A stretch of 64,000 nucleotides of DNA from Harenicola maris (GTDB taxonomy: Bacteria; Pseudomonadota; Alphaproteobacteria; Rhodobacterales; Rhodobacteraceae): positions 186,001 to 250,000 of the forward strand of contig JADQAZ010000001.1 of NCBI GenBank assembly GCA_018524345.1, written 5' to 3'. Positions 43,066 through 53,113 of the stretch are shown here, in pieces. Numbering within the stretch: the first letter of the stretch is position 1; every line of letters starts with the position of its first letter. The notes beneath the pieces were generated by a model that was not told the origin of the DNA, made no database searches, and saw only the letters and a program-made list of their open reading frames with translations. The translations under genes and the position numbers were made by a program.

Positions 43066-44484
43066 TCAGGCCTCGCTGCCGCCCACGGTGAGCCCGCCGA
43101 TCATCAGGCTGGGCTGTCCGACGCCGACGGGCACCCATTGGCCTGCCTTGCCGCAGTTGCCGATGCCGGGATCAAGGGCGAGGTCATTGCCGATGGCGCG
43201 GATCTGTTTCAGGGCCGTGGCCCCGTCGCCGATCAGGGTGGCGCCTTTGACAGGGTTGCCGACCTTGCCGTCCTTCACACGATACGCCTCGGTGCAGGAG
43301 AAGACGAATTTGCCATTGGTGATATCCACCTGACCGCCGCCGAAGCCGACGGCATAGATGCCGTCCTTCAGCCCCGCGAGGATATCGGCGGGATCGTCTT
43401 GCCCCGCCAGCATATAGGTGTTGGTCATGCGCGGCATCGGGGCATGGGCGTAGCTTTCGCGGCGGCCGTTGCCCGTCGGCTCCACCCCCATGAGGCGGGC
43501 GTTCTGGCGGTCTTGCATGTAGCCGACGAGGACGCCGTCCTCGATCAGGGTGTTCTTGGCCGAGGGGGTGCCCTCGTCATCCACCGAGATGGACCCGCGC
43601 CGGTCGGGGATGGTGCCGTCATCGAGGACGGTCACGCCCTTGGCGGCGATCTGTTGGCCCATGAGGCCGGCAAAGGCCGAGGCTCCCTTGCGGTTGAAAT
43701 CGCCCTCCAGCCCGTGGCCGATGGCCTCGTGCAGCAGGATGCCGGGCCAGCCGGGGCCGAGGACCACATCCATGACGCCCGCGGGGGCGGGTTCGGCGCG
43801 CAGGTTGACCAGCGCGATGCGCAGGGCCTCGTCGATCTTGGGTTTCCATTCCTCGGGCTGCATCAATCCGTCAAGGCCGATGCGCCCGCCGCCGCCGGTG
43901 CCGCCGCTTTCGCGGCGTCCGTCCTGTTCGACGATGACGGAGACATTCATGCGCGCCATGGGGCGGATGTCTGTCACCTGCGTGCCGTCGGGGCGTAGGA
44001 TCACGACCTCCTGACAGGAGGCGGCGAGGGTGGCGGAGACCTGCACCACGCGGGCATCCTTGGCGCGGGCGTAGGCGTCGATCTCGCGCAGAAGCTCGAC
44101 CTTGGCGGGGAAGGGGGCGCCTTGGATGGGGTCGATATCGGCGTAGAGTTTTTTGTTGGTGCCTGCGGGATTATCGGCAAGGGTGCCGCCGCCCGCGCCC
44201 ACAGCAAGGCGCGCTGTTTCGGCAGCGCGGCGCAGGGCGCTTTCGCTGACCTCGGTGGAGTGGGCGTAGCCCGCTGTCTCGCCGCGCACGGCCCGCAGGC
44301 CGAACCCTTCGGAGGCGTCGAAGGTGGATGTGCGCAGCCGGCCATCGTCAAAAGACAGGATTTCGGAGCGTCTGCGTTCGAGGAAAAGCTCTCCGTCGTC
44401 GGCCCCGAGGGTCGCCGCGCGCAGGATTTTCAGGGATTCTTCGGCATCGAGTTTGGTTTCAAACGGGAGGAATTGATCAGACAT
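43066..44484 (-). CDS. tldD: Metallopeptidase TldD
   Basis: 472 residues. TldD of the TldD/TldE(PmbA) pair that trims peptides and toxins. The zinc-binding HxxxH lies in LLHEAIGHGLEGDFNRKG; the early block FGLRAVRGETAGYAHST and late GQVDITNGKFVF also fit. AAAGGG precedes the ATG at about 13 bp. Divergent from the cytochrome oxidase operon. The partner pmbA is not in the window. Confidence 0.95.
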   Translation of the reverse strand: MSDQFLPFETKLDAEESLKILRAATLGADDGELFLERRRSEILSFDDGRLRTSTFDASEGFGLRAVRGETAGYAHSTEVSESALRRAAETARLAVGAGGGTLADNPAGTNKKLYADIDPIQGAPFPAKVELLREIDAYARAKDARVVQVSATLAASCQEVVILRPDGTQVTDIRPMARMNVSVIVEQDGRRESGGTGGGGRIGLDGLMQPEEWKPKIDEALRIALVNLRAEPAPAGVMDVVLGPGWPGILLHEAIGHGLEGDFNRKGASAFAGLMGQQIAAKGVTVLDDGTIPDRRGSISVDDEGTPSAKNTLIEDGVLVGYMQDRQNARLMGVEPTGNGRRESYAHAPMPRMTNTYMLAGQDDPADILAGLKDGIYAVGFGGGQVDITNGKFVFSCTEAYRVKDGKVGNPVKGATLIGDGATALKQIRAIGNDLALDPGIGNCGKAGQWVPVGVGQPSLMIGGLTVGGSEA

Positions 44485-44684
44485 TTAGGTAAAAGCCCTT
44501 TCTTATATGGCTTTGGTGGTGCCTTTGCCCTGTGCCTCGCGTCCGAATGCCGCGCATCGCAGTGCTTGAGCGTTTGAGGGTAATATGGTTTTAAGCGTGG
44601 CAAGGAACAATGGTACGTGCCGAGGTGAGTCGATCCCGGCCCCCGGAGGCGTGCCACAGAATAGACTTCGGACAGGAAAAGTGC

Positions 44685-45551
44685 ATGCGTGGAATGAATA
44701 AACTTGCAGGGCTGGCACTGGGTCTTTCGACCCTGTTGAGCGGGGGCGCGGCCCTTGCACAGGAGGGGCTCGAGGGCCTGGAGAGCATCGGGAAGCCCAC
44801 GCCGGGCGGCATTAACTTTCAGCCCGCTGTTACGGAACTGGCCCGCGACATCCATTGGCTCGACGGGATGATCAACGTGATCATCACGGTGATTTGTCTC
44901 TTCGTGGTGGGCCTTTTGGCGATCTGCCTTGTGCGGTTCAACGAAAAGCGCAACCCCAAGCCCGCCGGTTTCACCCATAACACCCCGATCGAGATCACTT
45001 GGACGATTGTTCCGATCGTGATCCTTGTGTTTATCGGTGCGTTCTCTCTGCCGGTTCTGTTCAAGCAGCAGGAAATCCCCGAGCCCGAAGTTGTGATCAA
45101 GGCCACTGGCTATCAGTGGTACTGGGGCTATGAATACCCCGAGGAAGAGGGCATCTCTTTCGACAGCATCATGCTGCAGCGCGAAGAGCTTGCCGAATAT
45201 GGCTATGAGCCTGACGAGTATCTTCTGGCCACCGACACAGCCGTTGTTGTGCCCGTCAACAAGATCGTTGTTGTGCGTGTGACCGGTGCGGATGTGATCC
45301 ACTCCTGGGCTGTTCCTGCCTTTGGTGTGAAGCAGGATGGCGTTCCGGGCCGGACAGCAGAGCTGTGGTTCAAGGCCGAGAAAGAGGGCGTTTACTTTGG
45401 CCAGTGTTCCGAGCTGTGCGGTAAGGACCACGCCTTTATGCCGATCACTGTGAAGGTTGTCAGCGAAGAGAACTACGCTAAGTGGCTGTCTTGGGCGAAG
45501 AGTGAATACGCTGGCATTCCTGCCGCGGTTAAAGTCGCCTCGGCTGATTGA
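44685..45551 (+). CDS. coxB: Cytochrome c oxidase subunit II
   Basis: 288 residues. Signal peptide, two membrane segments (about 45-110), then the periplasmic cupredoxin domain. The CuA ligands are in the final block [16 protein letters not shown] (two Cys, Glu, His, Met) and an earlier His in [10 protein letters not shown]. It receives electrons from cytochrome c in the aa3 oxidase. AGGA lies 8 bp before the ATG. coxA is not in the window. It opens the run coxB-ctaB-small protein-ctaG-coxC-SURF1. Confidence 0.96.
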   Translation: MRGMNKLAGLALGLSTLLSGGAALAQEGLEGLESIGKPTPGGINFQPAVTELARDIHWLDGMINVIITVICLFVVGLLAICLVRFNEKRNPKPAGFTHNTPIEITWTIVPIVILVFIGAFSLPVLFKQQEIPEPEVVIKATGYQWYWGYEYPEEEGISFDSIMLQREELAEYGYEPDEYLLATDTAVVVPVNKIVVVRVTGADVIHSWAVPAFGVKQDGVPGRTAELWFKAEKEGVYFGQCSELCGKDHAFMPITVKVVSEENYAKWLSWAKSEYAGIPAAVKVASAD

Positions 45552-45565
45552 TCGGACCCGAACGG

Positions 45566-46504
45566 ATGAGCGAAGCCTCTGTTATTGACCACGGCTATGA
45601 GCCGAGCATGAAGGACTACTTTGACCTTCTGAAGCCTCGGGTCATGTCCTTGGTGGTGTTTACCGCGCTGGTGGGCCTGTTGGTTGCGCCGGTGGGGGTG
45701 AACCCGTTTGTGGGCTTTGTCTCTGTGCTGTTTATCGCGCTTGGGGCAGGGGCCTCTGGTGCGCTGAACATGTGGTGGGATGCGGATATCGATGCGGTGA
45801 TGAGCCGCACGGTGAAGCGCCCGATCCCCTCGGGCCGTGTCGCCCCGGGGGAGGCCCTTGGCATCGGTATCGCGCTGTCGGGCCTGTCGGTGATTATGCT
45901 GGCCTTGGCGGCGAACCTGCTGGCGGCGGCTTTGCTGGCCTTTACGATCTTTTTCTACGCTGTTGTCTATTCCATGTGGCTCAAACGCTCGACCCCGCAG
46001 AACATTGTGATCGGCGGCGCGGCGGGGGCCTTCCCACCCATGATCGGCTGGGTCGTGGCGACGGGGTCTGTTTCTGTTGAAGCATGGCTGATGTTCATGC
46101 TGATCTTTCTGTGGACGCCGCCGCACTTTTGGGCGCTGGCGCTGTTCATGAAGGAAGATTACCACAAGGCAGGCGTGCCGATGTTGACCGTGACCGCAGG
46201 GCATGATGCCACGCGGCGGCACATCTTTGTCTATTCGGTTCTGTTGGCGATTTTCGCGGTGGCCATGGGGTTCAGCTCCATCGGCGGGCCGGTGTTCCTT
46301 GCCACGGCAGTGATCCTGAATGCGCGCTTTATGTTGGGATGCTATCGCATCTGGCAGCGGCGCACGCCCGAGGCGCAGGCCGATGACTATGCGGTGGAAC
46401 GCGGCGTCTTCCGGCAGTCCCTTTGGTATACGCTGTTGCATTTTACCGCCCTGTTGGCGGATGCCGCCCTGAAGGGCGCGGGCCTTTGGAGTGGCTGGGT
46501 ATGA
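45566..46504 (+). CDS. ctaB: Protoheme IX farnesyltransferase (heme O synthase)
   Basis: 312 residues, UbiA family with nine membrane segments. The farnesyl-diphosphate motif is in NMWWDADIDAVMSRTVKR and a second acidic loop lies after MLIFLWTPPHFWALALF. Makes heme O for the oxidase. It starts 14 bp after the coxB stop. An upstream TTG at 45548 would overlap coxB and is less likely. The 3' end overlaps the next gene by 4 bp. Confidence 0.95.
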   Translation: MSEASVIDHGYEPSMKDYFDLLKPRVMSLVVFTALVGLLVAPVGVNPFVGFVSVLFIALGAGASGALNMWWDADIDAVMSRTVKRPIPSGRVAPGEALGIGIALSGLSVIMLALAANLLAAALLAFTIFFYAVVYSMWLKRSTPQNIVIGGAAGAFPPMIGWVVATGSVSVEAWLMFMLIFLWTPPHFWALALFMKEDYHKAGVPMLTVTAGHDATRRHIFVYSVLLAIFAVAMGFSSIGGPVFLATAVILNARFMLGCYRIWQRRTPEAQADDYAVERGVFRQSLWYTLLHFTALLADAALKGAGLWSGWV

Positions 46505-46707
46505 TCAAGGTCGAGCATGAGATTCACCAGCGCCGCAAGGGGCGCAACATGGGTGTCGGGCTGTTATTGCTCGGGATGGTTGCGATCGTCTTTGGTCTGA
46601 CGGTGGTGAAGGTGAAAAACCTTGGCGCCATCGAGAAGTTCGACCATGTCTATCGCCCTGCGATTGACCCGACCATTCCCGTAACGCCGCCGGTGGACAG
46701 CGAATGA
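46501..46707 (+). CDS. Small membrane protein of the cytochrome oxidase operon (CoxF-like)
   Basis: 68 residues. A basic N-terminus (EIHQRRKGRN), one membrane segment (about 18-42), and a short periplasmic tail with Pro. Small proteins of this kind sit between ctaB and ctaG in Rhodobacterales. ATGA overlaps at both ends (ctaB stop, ctaG start) make it part of a coupled series. Likely an oxidase assembly factor; mechanism unknown. Confidence 0.82.
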   Translation: MIKVEHEIHQRRKGRNMGVGLLLLGMVAIVFGLTVVKVKNLGAIEKFDHVYRPAIDPTIPVTPPVDSE

Positions 46708-47291
46708 AGATGCCTCAGGGGAAAAACCGCACTCTGGTGCAGACGCTTTGCCTTGTTTTCGTGATGGGCGGGCTGGCTTGGGCCTCTGTGCCGTTCTACG
46801 ACTGGTTCTGCCGCGTGACGGGCTATGGCGGGACGACGAATGTGGCCGAGGCCGGGGCGGATACTATTCTGGACCGCACGATCACCATCCGCTTTGACGC
46901 CAACAAAGAGCGCGGCATGCCCTGGGATTTCAAGCCGGTGCAGCAGAAGATGACCGTGCGTTTGGGGGAAACCGGCCTTGCGTTCTATGAGGCCTACAAC
47001 CCGACGGACCGGCCCATTGCCGGATCGGCGAGCTATAACGTGGCCCCCTATGATGCGGGTGCGTTTTTCAGCAAGATCGATTGCTTTTGCTTCGAGGAGC
47101 AGATTTTGCAGCCCGGCGAGCGGGTGCAGATGCCGGTGTCCTTCTTTGTGGACCCCGACCTTGCGACCGACCGTGATGCGAAATACGCCAAGTCGATCAC
47201 GCTGAGCTATACTTTCTACGAAATCGACCTGCCGGAAGAGCAGGCCGCATTGGCCCCGCGCGCGGGTGCTGATACAACAGACACTAACTGA
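46704..47291 (+). CDS. ctaG: Cytochrome c oxidase assembly protein CtaG/Cox11
   Basis: 195 residues. One N-terminal membrane segment, then a periplasmic Ig-like domain with the copper-binding cysteines in [18 protein letters not shown]. It delivers copper to the CuB site of subunit [20 protein letters not shown] just after the membrane segment is typical. The start overlaps the upstream stop, and coxC follows after 26 bp. Confidence 0.95.
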   Translation: MKMPQGKNRTLVQTLCLVFVMGGLAWASVPFYDWFCRVTGYGGTTNVAEAGADTILDRTITIRFDANKERGMPWDFKPVQQKMTVRLGETGLAFYEAYNPTDRPIAGSASYNVAPYDAGAFFSKIDCFCFEEQILQPGERVQMPVSFFVDPDLATDRDAKYAKSITLSYTFYEIDLPEEQAALAPRAGADTTDTN

Positions 47292-47317
47292 GCAAAGACC
47301 CGAGGGATAACACGAAC

Positions 47318-48118
47318 ATGGCCCATGAGAAGAACCACGATTTCCACATCCTGAACCCCTCTATCTGGCCTCTCCTTGGCTCGGTCTCGGGGTTTGTCAT
47401 GCTGTTCGGCGCCGTTATGTGGATGCATGACATCACGCCGTTCATGTTCTTTATCGGCCTGTTGGGTGTGCTTTACACGATGTGGGGCTGGTGGGGTGAA
47501 ACCATCACCGAGAACCTGATTGGCGATCACACACCGGTTGTGCGGATTGGTCTGCGCTATGGCGTGATCATGTTCATCATGTCCGAGGTTATGTTCTTTG
47601 CCGCGTGGTTCTGGAGCTTTTTCAAACATGCGCTGTATCCGATGCACGAGTATCGCTTTACCGAGCTGGTGCCGCCGCAGATCGAGTATTTTGATCCTTG
47701 GCACCTGCCGCTGATCAACACGCTGATCCTGCTGTGTTCCGGTATGGCCGCGACTTGGGCGCACCACGCGCTTGTGCATGAGAACAACAACCGCCGTGCG
47801 ATCAAAGAGGGTCTGTGGCTGTCGATTGCTCTGGGTGCTGTGTTCACCGTATTCCAGATCTATGAATATGGTCACGCGGCCTTTGGGTTCTCTGGCAATA
47901 TCTATGGCGCGAACTTCTTTATGGCGACGGGCTTCCACGGGTTCCACGTTATTATCGGGACGATCTTCCTTGCTGTATGTCTGGCGCGTGTTTACCGCGG
48001 CCACTTTACGGTTGAGCAGCACATCGGCTTTGAGGCGGCTGCCTGGTACTGGCACTTTGTGGATGTGGTCTGGCTGTTCCTGTTTGCCTCGATCTACATC
48101 TGGGGGTCTTCGCTCTAG
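47318..48118 (+). CDS. coxC: Cytochrome c oxidase subunit III
   Basis: 266 residues, seven membrane segments. Family signatures [36 protein letters not shown] and [20 protein letters not shown]. It stabilises the oxidase core and its proton uptake path. It follows ctaG by 26 bp, and a strong terminator follows. Length and order are normal. Confidence 0.97.
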   Translation: MAHEKNHDFHILNPSIWPLLGSVSGFVMLFGAVMWMHDITPFMFFIGLLGVLYTMWGWWGETITENLIGDHTPVVRIGLRYGVIMFIMSEVMFFAAWFWSFFKHALYPMHEYRFTELVPPQIEYFDPWHLPLINTLILLCSGMAATWAHHALVHENNNRRAIKEGLWLSIALGAVFTVFQIYEYGHAAFGFSGNIYGANFFMATGFHGFHVIIGTIFLAVCLARVYRGHFTVEQHIGFEAAAWYWHFVDVVWLFLFASIYIWGSSL

Positions 48119-48150
48119 TCCGTTTCCAGAGTGACCTGATAGAATAAAGG

Positions 48151-48173
48151 CGCGCCCCGTTGGGGCGCGTTTT
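48151..48173 (+). terminator. Intrinsic terminator after coxC
   Basis: Arms CGCGCCCC (48151-48158) and GGGGCGCG (48162-48169) around GTT, then TTTT. It lies about 33 bp after the coxC stop. Downstream SURF1 may be read through or have its own promoter. Confidence 0.85.
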
Positions 48174-48192
48174 GCCTTAGAGGGGATGCCTA

Positions 48193-48858
48193 GTGCGATA
48201 TCTTTTTCCAATTCTCCTTGGCCTTGCGGGGGCGGGGATCCTTGTCTCCCTTGGCCTTTGGCAGGTGCAGCGGCTTGCATGGAAAGAGGGTATTCTGGCG
48301 CAGATCGAGGCGCGTATCACCGATGCGCCTGTGGCTGTGCCCGCTGCCCCCGATGCGGAGGCGGACCTCTATCTGCCGGTTGAGGCGCGCGGTGTGATGG
48401 GGATCGAAGACATTTATGTGCTCGCCTCCCTCAAGGACATCGGCGCGGTGCATCGTGTGATTTCGCCCCTGACCCTAGAGGATGGCCGCCGCGTGATGAT
48501 TGACCGTGGCTGGCGCCCTGTCGGCGCCCCTGTGCCCGCACGGCGCGAGCAGGTGGTTGAGGTGACGGGCAACCTGCATTGGCCGCAGGAGGTGGACAGT
48601 TTCACGCCGGAGCCCGACCCCTCGGGCCTGATGTTTGCCCGCGATCTGCCCGCTATGGCGCAGGTTCTGGGCACCGAAGAGATCCTGATCGTGTTGCGCA
48701 GCAGCACCGATCCCGACAGCACAATCACGCCCCTGCCTGTAAGCGGCGCGGGCATTCCCAATGATCACTTGCAATATGCGATCACATGGTTCGGTCTGGC
48801 CGTTGTATGGCTTGGCATGACGGGCTATTGGCTTGGTCGATTGCGCAAGACAGCCTGA
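48193..48858 (+). CDS. SURF1-family cytochrome oxidase assembly protein
   Basis: 221 residues. An N-terminal and a C-terminal membrane segment frame a periplasmic domain. GLWQVQRLAWKEGILAQIEAR after the first segment, RVMIDRGWRP, and NDHLQYAITWFGLAVVWLGM at the end are the usual SURF1 blocks. It helps insert heme a. The start appears to be GTG with AGGGG upstream. It lies 74 bp after coxC, beyond a terminator. thrC follows after 11 bp. Confidence 0.92.
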   Translation: MRYLFPILLGLAGAGILVSLGLWQVQRLAWKEGILAQIEARITDAPVAVPAAPDAEADLYLPVEARGVMGIEDIYVLASLKDIGAVHRVISPLTLEDGRRVMIDRGWRPVGAPVPARREQVVEVTGNLHWPQEVDSFTPEPDPSGLMFARDLPAMAQVLGTEEILIVLRSSTDPDSTITPLPVSGAGIPNDHLQYAITWFGLAVVWLGMTGYWLGRLRKTA

Positions 48859-48869
48859 GGTTCACGTTG

Positions 48870-50258
48870 ATGCAGTATATTTCCACACGCGGGCAGGCCC
48901 CTGCCATTTCCTTTGAAGATGCGATGATGTCGGGCCTTGCGCCTGACGGCGGGCTGTATGTGCCCAGCGAGGTGCCGCAGCTGAGCGCGGATGATATTCG
49001 TGCCATGGCGGGGCAAAGCTATGAGGAGATCGCCTTTCGCGTGATCCGCCCCTTTGTCGGGCCGGAGTTCAGCGATGATGATCTGCAGGGCTGTATCGCG
49101 CGGGCCTATGCCGGATTTGGCCATAGCGCCAAGGCGCCGGTGAAGCAGCTTGCGCCGAACCACTTCTTGCTGGAGCTGTTCCACGGGCCGACGCTGGCCT
49201 TCAAGGATTTCGCCATGCAGTTGATCGGGCAGCTGTTCCAGCTGTCCCTGTCGCGGTCCGGCAAGCGGGTGACGATTGTGGGGGCGACCAGCGGGGATAC
49301 CGGCTCTGCGGCGATCGAGGCGTTTCGGGGCCTGAGCAATGTGGATGTCTGCATCCTGTTCCCCCATGGCCGTGTGTCAGAGGTGCAGCGCCGCCAGATG
49401 ACGACCCCGTCGGAGGCCAATGTGCATGCCTTGGCGGTGGAGGGCACCTTTGACGATTGTCAGGCGCGCCTGAAAGATATGTTCAATGATTTCGCCTTCC
49501 GCGAGGAGGTGGGTCTTGCCGGTGTGAACTCCATCAACTGGGCGCGGGTTGTGGCGCAGGTGGTGTATTATTTCACCTCGGCCACGGCCCTTGGTGCGCC
49601 GGACCGCGAGGTGAGCTTTTGCGTGCCGACGGGGAATTTCGGTGACATTTTCGCGGGCTATATCGCGCAGCAGATGGGCCTGCCGATCAAGCAGTTGATC
49701 GTGGCGACCAACCGCAATGACGTGATGCACCGCGCCCTGACAACGGGCAGCTATACCACCGGTGTGGTTGCGCCGACGGTTTCGCCCTCCATGGATATTC
49801 TGGTCAGCTCGAATTTCGAGCGCGCCCTGTTCGACGCCTATGGCCGTGACGGGGATGCGGTGGCCAAGGATATGGAGGCGTTGAAGAACGGTGGCGGGTT
49901 CCAGATTTCGCAGGGCGCATTGGAGGGGCTGCAAAGCACCTTTGTATCCGGGCGCTGCGACGAGGAGCAGACCCTTGGCGAGATCAAGCGGATGCTGGAA
50001 GAGACCGGTGAATTGCTCTGTCCCCATACCGCCGTTGGCACCCATGTGGCGCGGGAATTCCTTGGCGATACGCCGGTGATCACCCTGTCCACGGCGCATC
50101 CGGCCAAGTTCCCTGATGCGGTGGAAAAAGCCAGCGGGATGCACCCGCCCCTTCCCAATCGGATGGGCGATCTTTATGACCGTGAGGAACGGGTGACGCG
50201 GGTGGAGAATGACCTTGCGGCCCTGACACAGCTTATCAAAGAAAGGCGCGGGGCTTGA
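48870..50258 (+). CDS. thrC: Threonine synthase
   Basis: 462 residues. PLP enzyme making threonine from O-phosphohomoserine. N-terminal MQYISTRGQAPAISFEDAM, the PLP lysine in FHGPTLAFKDFAMQLIG, the phosphate-binding GATSGDTGSAAIEAF, and a late NFGDIFAGYIAQQMGLP. GAGG sits about 10 bp before the ATG. It overlaps the M16 peptidase start by 4 bp (TTGA). A longer frame upstream overlaps the SURF1 gene and was rejected. Confidence 0.95.
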   Translation: MQYISTRGQAPAISFEDAMMSGLAPDGGLYVPSEVPQLSADDIRAMAGQSYEEIAFRVIRPFVGPEFSDDDLQGCIARAYAGFGHSAKAPVKQLAPNHFLLELFHGPTLAFKDFAMQLIGQLFQLSLSRSGKRVTIVGATSGDTGSAAIEAFRGLSNVDVCILFPHGRVSEVQRRQMTTPSEANVHALAVEGTFDDCQARLKDMFNDFAFREEVGLAGVNSINWARVVAQVVYYFTSATALGAPDREVSFCVPTGNFGDIFAGYIAQQMGLPIKQLIVATNRNDVMHRALTTGSYTTGVVAPTVSPSMDILVSSNFERALFDAYGRDGDAVAKDMEALKNGGGFQISQGALEGLQSTFVSGRCDEEQTLGEIKRMLEETGELLCPHTAVGTHVAREFLGDTPVITLSTAHPAKFPDAVEKASGMHPPLPNRMGDLYDREERVTRVENDLAALTQLIKERRGA

Positions 50259-51517
50259 GCATAAACCTCGACACTTTGCCCAATGGGCTACGGGTGGTGA
50301 CAGAACATATGCCGGGGCTGCAATCGGCCTCTATCGGGATCTGGGTGAACGTTGGCGGGCGGCATGAGCGGCTTGAGCAGAACGGCATTGCCCATTTCCT
50401 TGAGCATATGGCGTTCAAAGGCACCAAGCGGCGTAGCGCCCTTCAGATCGCCGAGGCGATCGAGGATGTGGGTGGCTATATCAACGCCTATACCAGCCGC
50501 GAAACCACGGCCTATTACGCGCGGGTGCTTGAGGCCGATGTGCCGCTGGCGATGGATGTGATTGCCGATATCGTTTTGAACCCCGTTTTCGACGAGGGGG
50601 AGATCGAGGTGGAGCGCGGGGTGATCTTGCAAGAGATCGGCCAAGCCCTTGATACGCCGGATGATATTATCTTCGACTGGCTTCAGGAAGAGGCCTATCC
50701 CGATCAGCCCCTTGGCCGCACGATCCTTGGCCCCTCGGAGCGCGTGAGCAGCTTTGGCAAGGGCGATCTGTCGCGCTTTGTGGCGGAGAATTACGGGCCG
50801 GAGCAGATGATCCTGTCGGCCGCTGGCGCGGTGGATCATGCGGCGATCCTGAAGCTGGCGGAGGAGCTGTTTGGCGGTATGGTGCCTGTGCGTCAGAGCA
50901 ATGTTTTGACGGCGCAGTTCGGCGGCGGCGAGCGGCGCGAGGGCAAGGCCCTTGAGCAGGTGCATTTCGCCCTTGCCTTTGAGGGGCCGGGGTATCGCGA
51001 CAAGGATATCTATACGGCGCAGGTCTATTCCACGCTTTTGGGCGGGGGGATGTCCTCGCGTCTGTTCCAGGAAGTGCGCGAGAAGCGCGGGCTGTGTTAT
51101 TCGATTTTCGCGCAGGCCGGGGCCTATGCCGATACCGGTTTGATGACGATCTATGCCGGGACCAGCGGCGAGGAAATCGCCGGTTTGGCGGAGCTGACGG
51201 TGGATGAATTGCGCCGCTCGACGCAGGACCTGAACGAGGCCGAGGTGGCGCGTGCGCGGGCGCAGATGAAGGCGGGGATGTTGATGGGGCTGGAGAGCCC
51301 GTCCTCCCGCGCCGAGCGTCTTGCGCGTCTGGTTGCGATCTGGGGCCGTGTGCCGCCGCTGTTTGAGACGGTGGAGCGGATCGATGCGGTGAGCCGCGCC
51401 GATGTGACAGCCTTTGCCGAGCATATGGTGGGGCATAGCAAATCGGCGCTTGCCCTTTATGGGCCTGCGGATAAGGCGCCCGGTCTGGCCGCCCTGCAGG
51501 AGCGTCTGGTCGCGTGA
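50255..51517 (+). CDS. M16-family zinc peptidase (processing peptidase-like)
   Basis: 420 residues. Inverted zinc motif HxxEH in GIAHFLEHMAFKGTKRRS, with the third ligand Glu near residue 120-130 in the EIEVERGVILQEI region. Two homologous halves as in mitochondrial processing peptidase beta. The start is TTG, preceded by AAAGG and overlapping the thrC stop. Neighbouring thrC-M16-RimJ order is common in Rhodobacteraceae. Substrates unknown. Confidence 0.92.
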   Translation: MSINLDTLPNGLRVVTEHMPGLQSASIGIWVNVGGRHERLEQNGIAHFLEHMAFKGTKRRSALQIAEAIEDVGGYINAYTSRETTAYYARVLEADVPLAMDVIADIVLNPVFDEGEIEVERGVILQEIGQALDTPDDIIFDWLQEEAYPDQPLGRTILGPSERVSSFGKGDLSRFVAENYGPEQMILSAAGAVDHAAILKLAEELFGGMVPVRQSNVLTAQFGGGERREGKALEQVHFALAFEGPGYRDKDIYTAQVYSTLLGGGMSSRLFQEVREKRGLCYSIFAQAGAYADTGLMTIYAGTSGEEIAGLAELTVDELRRSTQDLNEAEVARARAQMKAGMLMGLESPSSRAERLARLVAIWGRVPPLFETVERIDAVSRADVTAFAEHMVGHSKSALALYGPADKAPGLAALQERLVA

Positions 51518-52101
51518 TGCGGTTGGCGCGGCGCAAAGTTCGGCTGGCGACAGAGCGCATGATTCTGCGCCCGCCTGCCCATGCGGATTTTCGGGCATGG
51601 GCCGCTCTGCGCCGTGACAGCATGGATTTCTTGCAGCCATGGGAGCCTGTCTGGGCCTCTGACCATCTTAGCCGCAAAGCCTTTACCAATCGTGTCTATT
51701 GGGCGCAAAAGGCGCTGATCGGCGGAACGGCGGTGCCGCTTTTTCTGGTGCGGCGCAGTGACGAGAGCCTGCTTGGCGCGATCACCATGGACAATATCCG
51801 CCGTGGCCCGGCGCAGGCGGCGACCATCGGCTATTGGATCGGCAAGCCTTTTGCCCGCGAGGGATATATGCTGGAGGCGATCCAAGGCATTGTTCATTAT
51901 GGGTTTTCCGTGCTGGACCTGAGCCGGATCGAGGCCGCCTGCCTGCCCGATAACGCGCCCTCGCGCGGGGTGCTGGAGAAGGCCGGTTTCAAATACGAGG
52001 GGGTGGCGCAGAGCTACCTTCAGATCAACGGGCGGTGGCGCAACCATGTGCTCTATGCCAGCCTGCGGGCGGATCGCCGGGGGCGGGCCGAGGCGGGCTG
52101 A
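51517..52101 (+). CDS. GNAT acetyltransferase, RimJ-like
   Basis: 194 residues. RimJ/RimL-type fold: LATERMILRPPAHADFRAWA at the N-terminus, TIGYWIGKPFAREGYMLEAI for the acetyl-CoA loop region, and VLEKAGFKYEGVAQSYLQI near the end. It would acetylate the N-terminus of a ribosomal or other protein. The ATG overlaps the M16 stop (TGATG). Specific substrate is not shown. Confidence 0.88.
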   Translation: MRLARRKVRLATERMILRPPAHADFRAWAALRRDSMDFLQPWEPVWASDHLSRKAFTNRVYWAQKALIGGTAVPLFLVRRSDESLLGAITMDNIRRGPAQAATIGYWIGKPFAREGYMLEAIQGIVHYGFSVLDLSRIEAACLPDNAPSRGVLEKAGFKYEGVAQSYLQINGRWRNHVLYASLRADRRGRAEAG

Positions 52102-52172
52102 GGCTGTTCAACTCCAAATTGTGATTTGGCGAATCCGAATCGCGCGGTACTGTTGAAAAGCAGGAGGTGCGC

Positions 52173-53003
52173 ATGATGCGGTTGATCCTTTGTCTAATTA
52201 TCTTGATGGTTCCGTCGCTTGGCGCGGCGCAGGGGGATCGGCGGCCCAGCCACTGTATCGCCATTGCGCAGAATACGCCGGGGATAGAGTTCCTTCACAA
52301 GGCGGCTTATACTGACCCTGTTTCGGAAAATTCCGTGCGACTTCAATACCTTGACCATGCGATGTTCCTGCTTCAGACCAACGGCGGCGTGAGCGCGGTG
52401 ACGGATTTTGTCGGGCGCACCGGATTGCCGGAGTTTGTTCCCGATATCGTCACCATGAACCATGCCCACAACAGCCATTGGACCGCCGCCCCGGATGAGC
52501 GGATCACCCATGTTTTAAAGGGCTGGGGCGTGGGGGAGCCTGCGGATCATCACCTTGATCTAGGTGAGATGCTGGTGCGCAATGTGACCACCGATATTCG
52601 CAGCCCCTATCAGGACCGAATCGAGGAAGACGGCAATTCGATCTTCATCTTCGAGGTTGCGGGCCTGTGTATTGGCCATCTGGGCCATCTGCATCACGAG
52701 CCGGACCCATCCCAATATGCCGCGATCGGGCGGCTGGACGTGGCGATTGTGCCCGTGGACGGCGGGCTGACGGTGGATATTGCGACGATGCAGCGGATCG
52801 TGCGGCAGATTCGCGCCTCCTATGTGATTCCGATGCACTGGTTTTCGAACTACTCCCTTGAACAATTCATGGTGGGTCTGGGCGACGAATTCGAGATCGA
52901 GCGTGCGGGCGGATCGGAAGTGACGGTTTCCCTGCGCAGCCTGCCCTCGCGGCCGACGATTTTGGTTCTGGAGCCGATGACACCGCCTGTTTTTTACGAA
53001 TAA
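52173..53003 (+). CDS. Secreted metallo-beta-lactamase-fold protein with variant metal motif
   Basis: About 276 residues. Signal peptide (PSLGAAQ), then a UlaG-like MBL fold. The metal motif reads NHAHNSHW, that is HxHxSH, where Asp is normal; a His-rich block GHLGHLHHEPD, Asp in VPVDGG and His in IPMHWFSN remain. It may bind one metal or none. AGGAGG at 52162-52167 precedes the ATGs at 52173 and 52176. Function unknown. It stands as a single gene. Confidence 0.78.
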   Translation: MMRLILCLIILMVPSLGAAQGDRRPSHCIAIAQNTPGIEFLHKAAYTDPVSENSVRLQYLDHAMFLLQTNGGVSAVTDFVGRTGLPEFVPDIVTMNHAHNSHWTAAPDERITHVLKGWGVGEPADHHLDLGEMLVRNVTTDIRSPYQDRIEEDGNSIFIFEVAGLCIGHLGHLHHEPDPSQYAAIGRLDVAIVPVDGGLTVDIATMQRIVRQIRASYVIPMHWFSNYSLEQFMVGLGDEFEIERAGGSEVTVSLRSLPSRPTILVLEPMTPPVFYE

Positions 53004-53113
53004 CGGGGTTCGACGATTAATCGGGGTGCTCCGTCATATTGGGGCCAAGATAATAGGGCCGAGCGGCGATCCGCGTCTGGTAGATGGTGCAAGGATATGT
53101 CACGACTTGTGGC

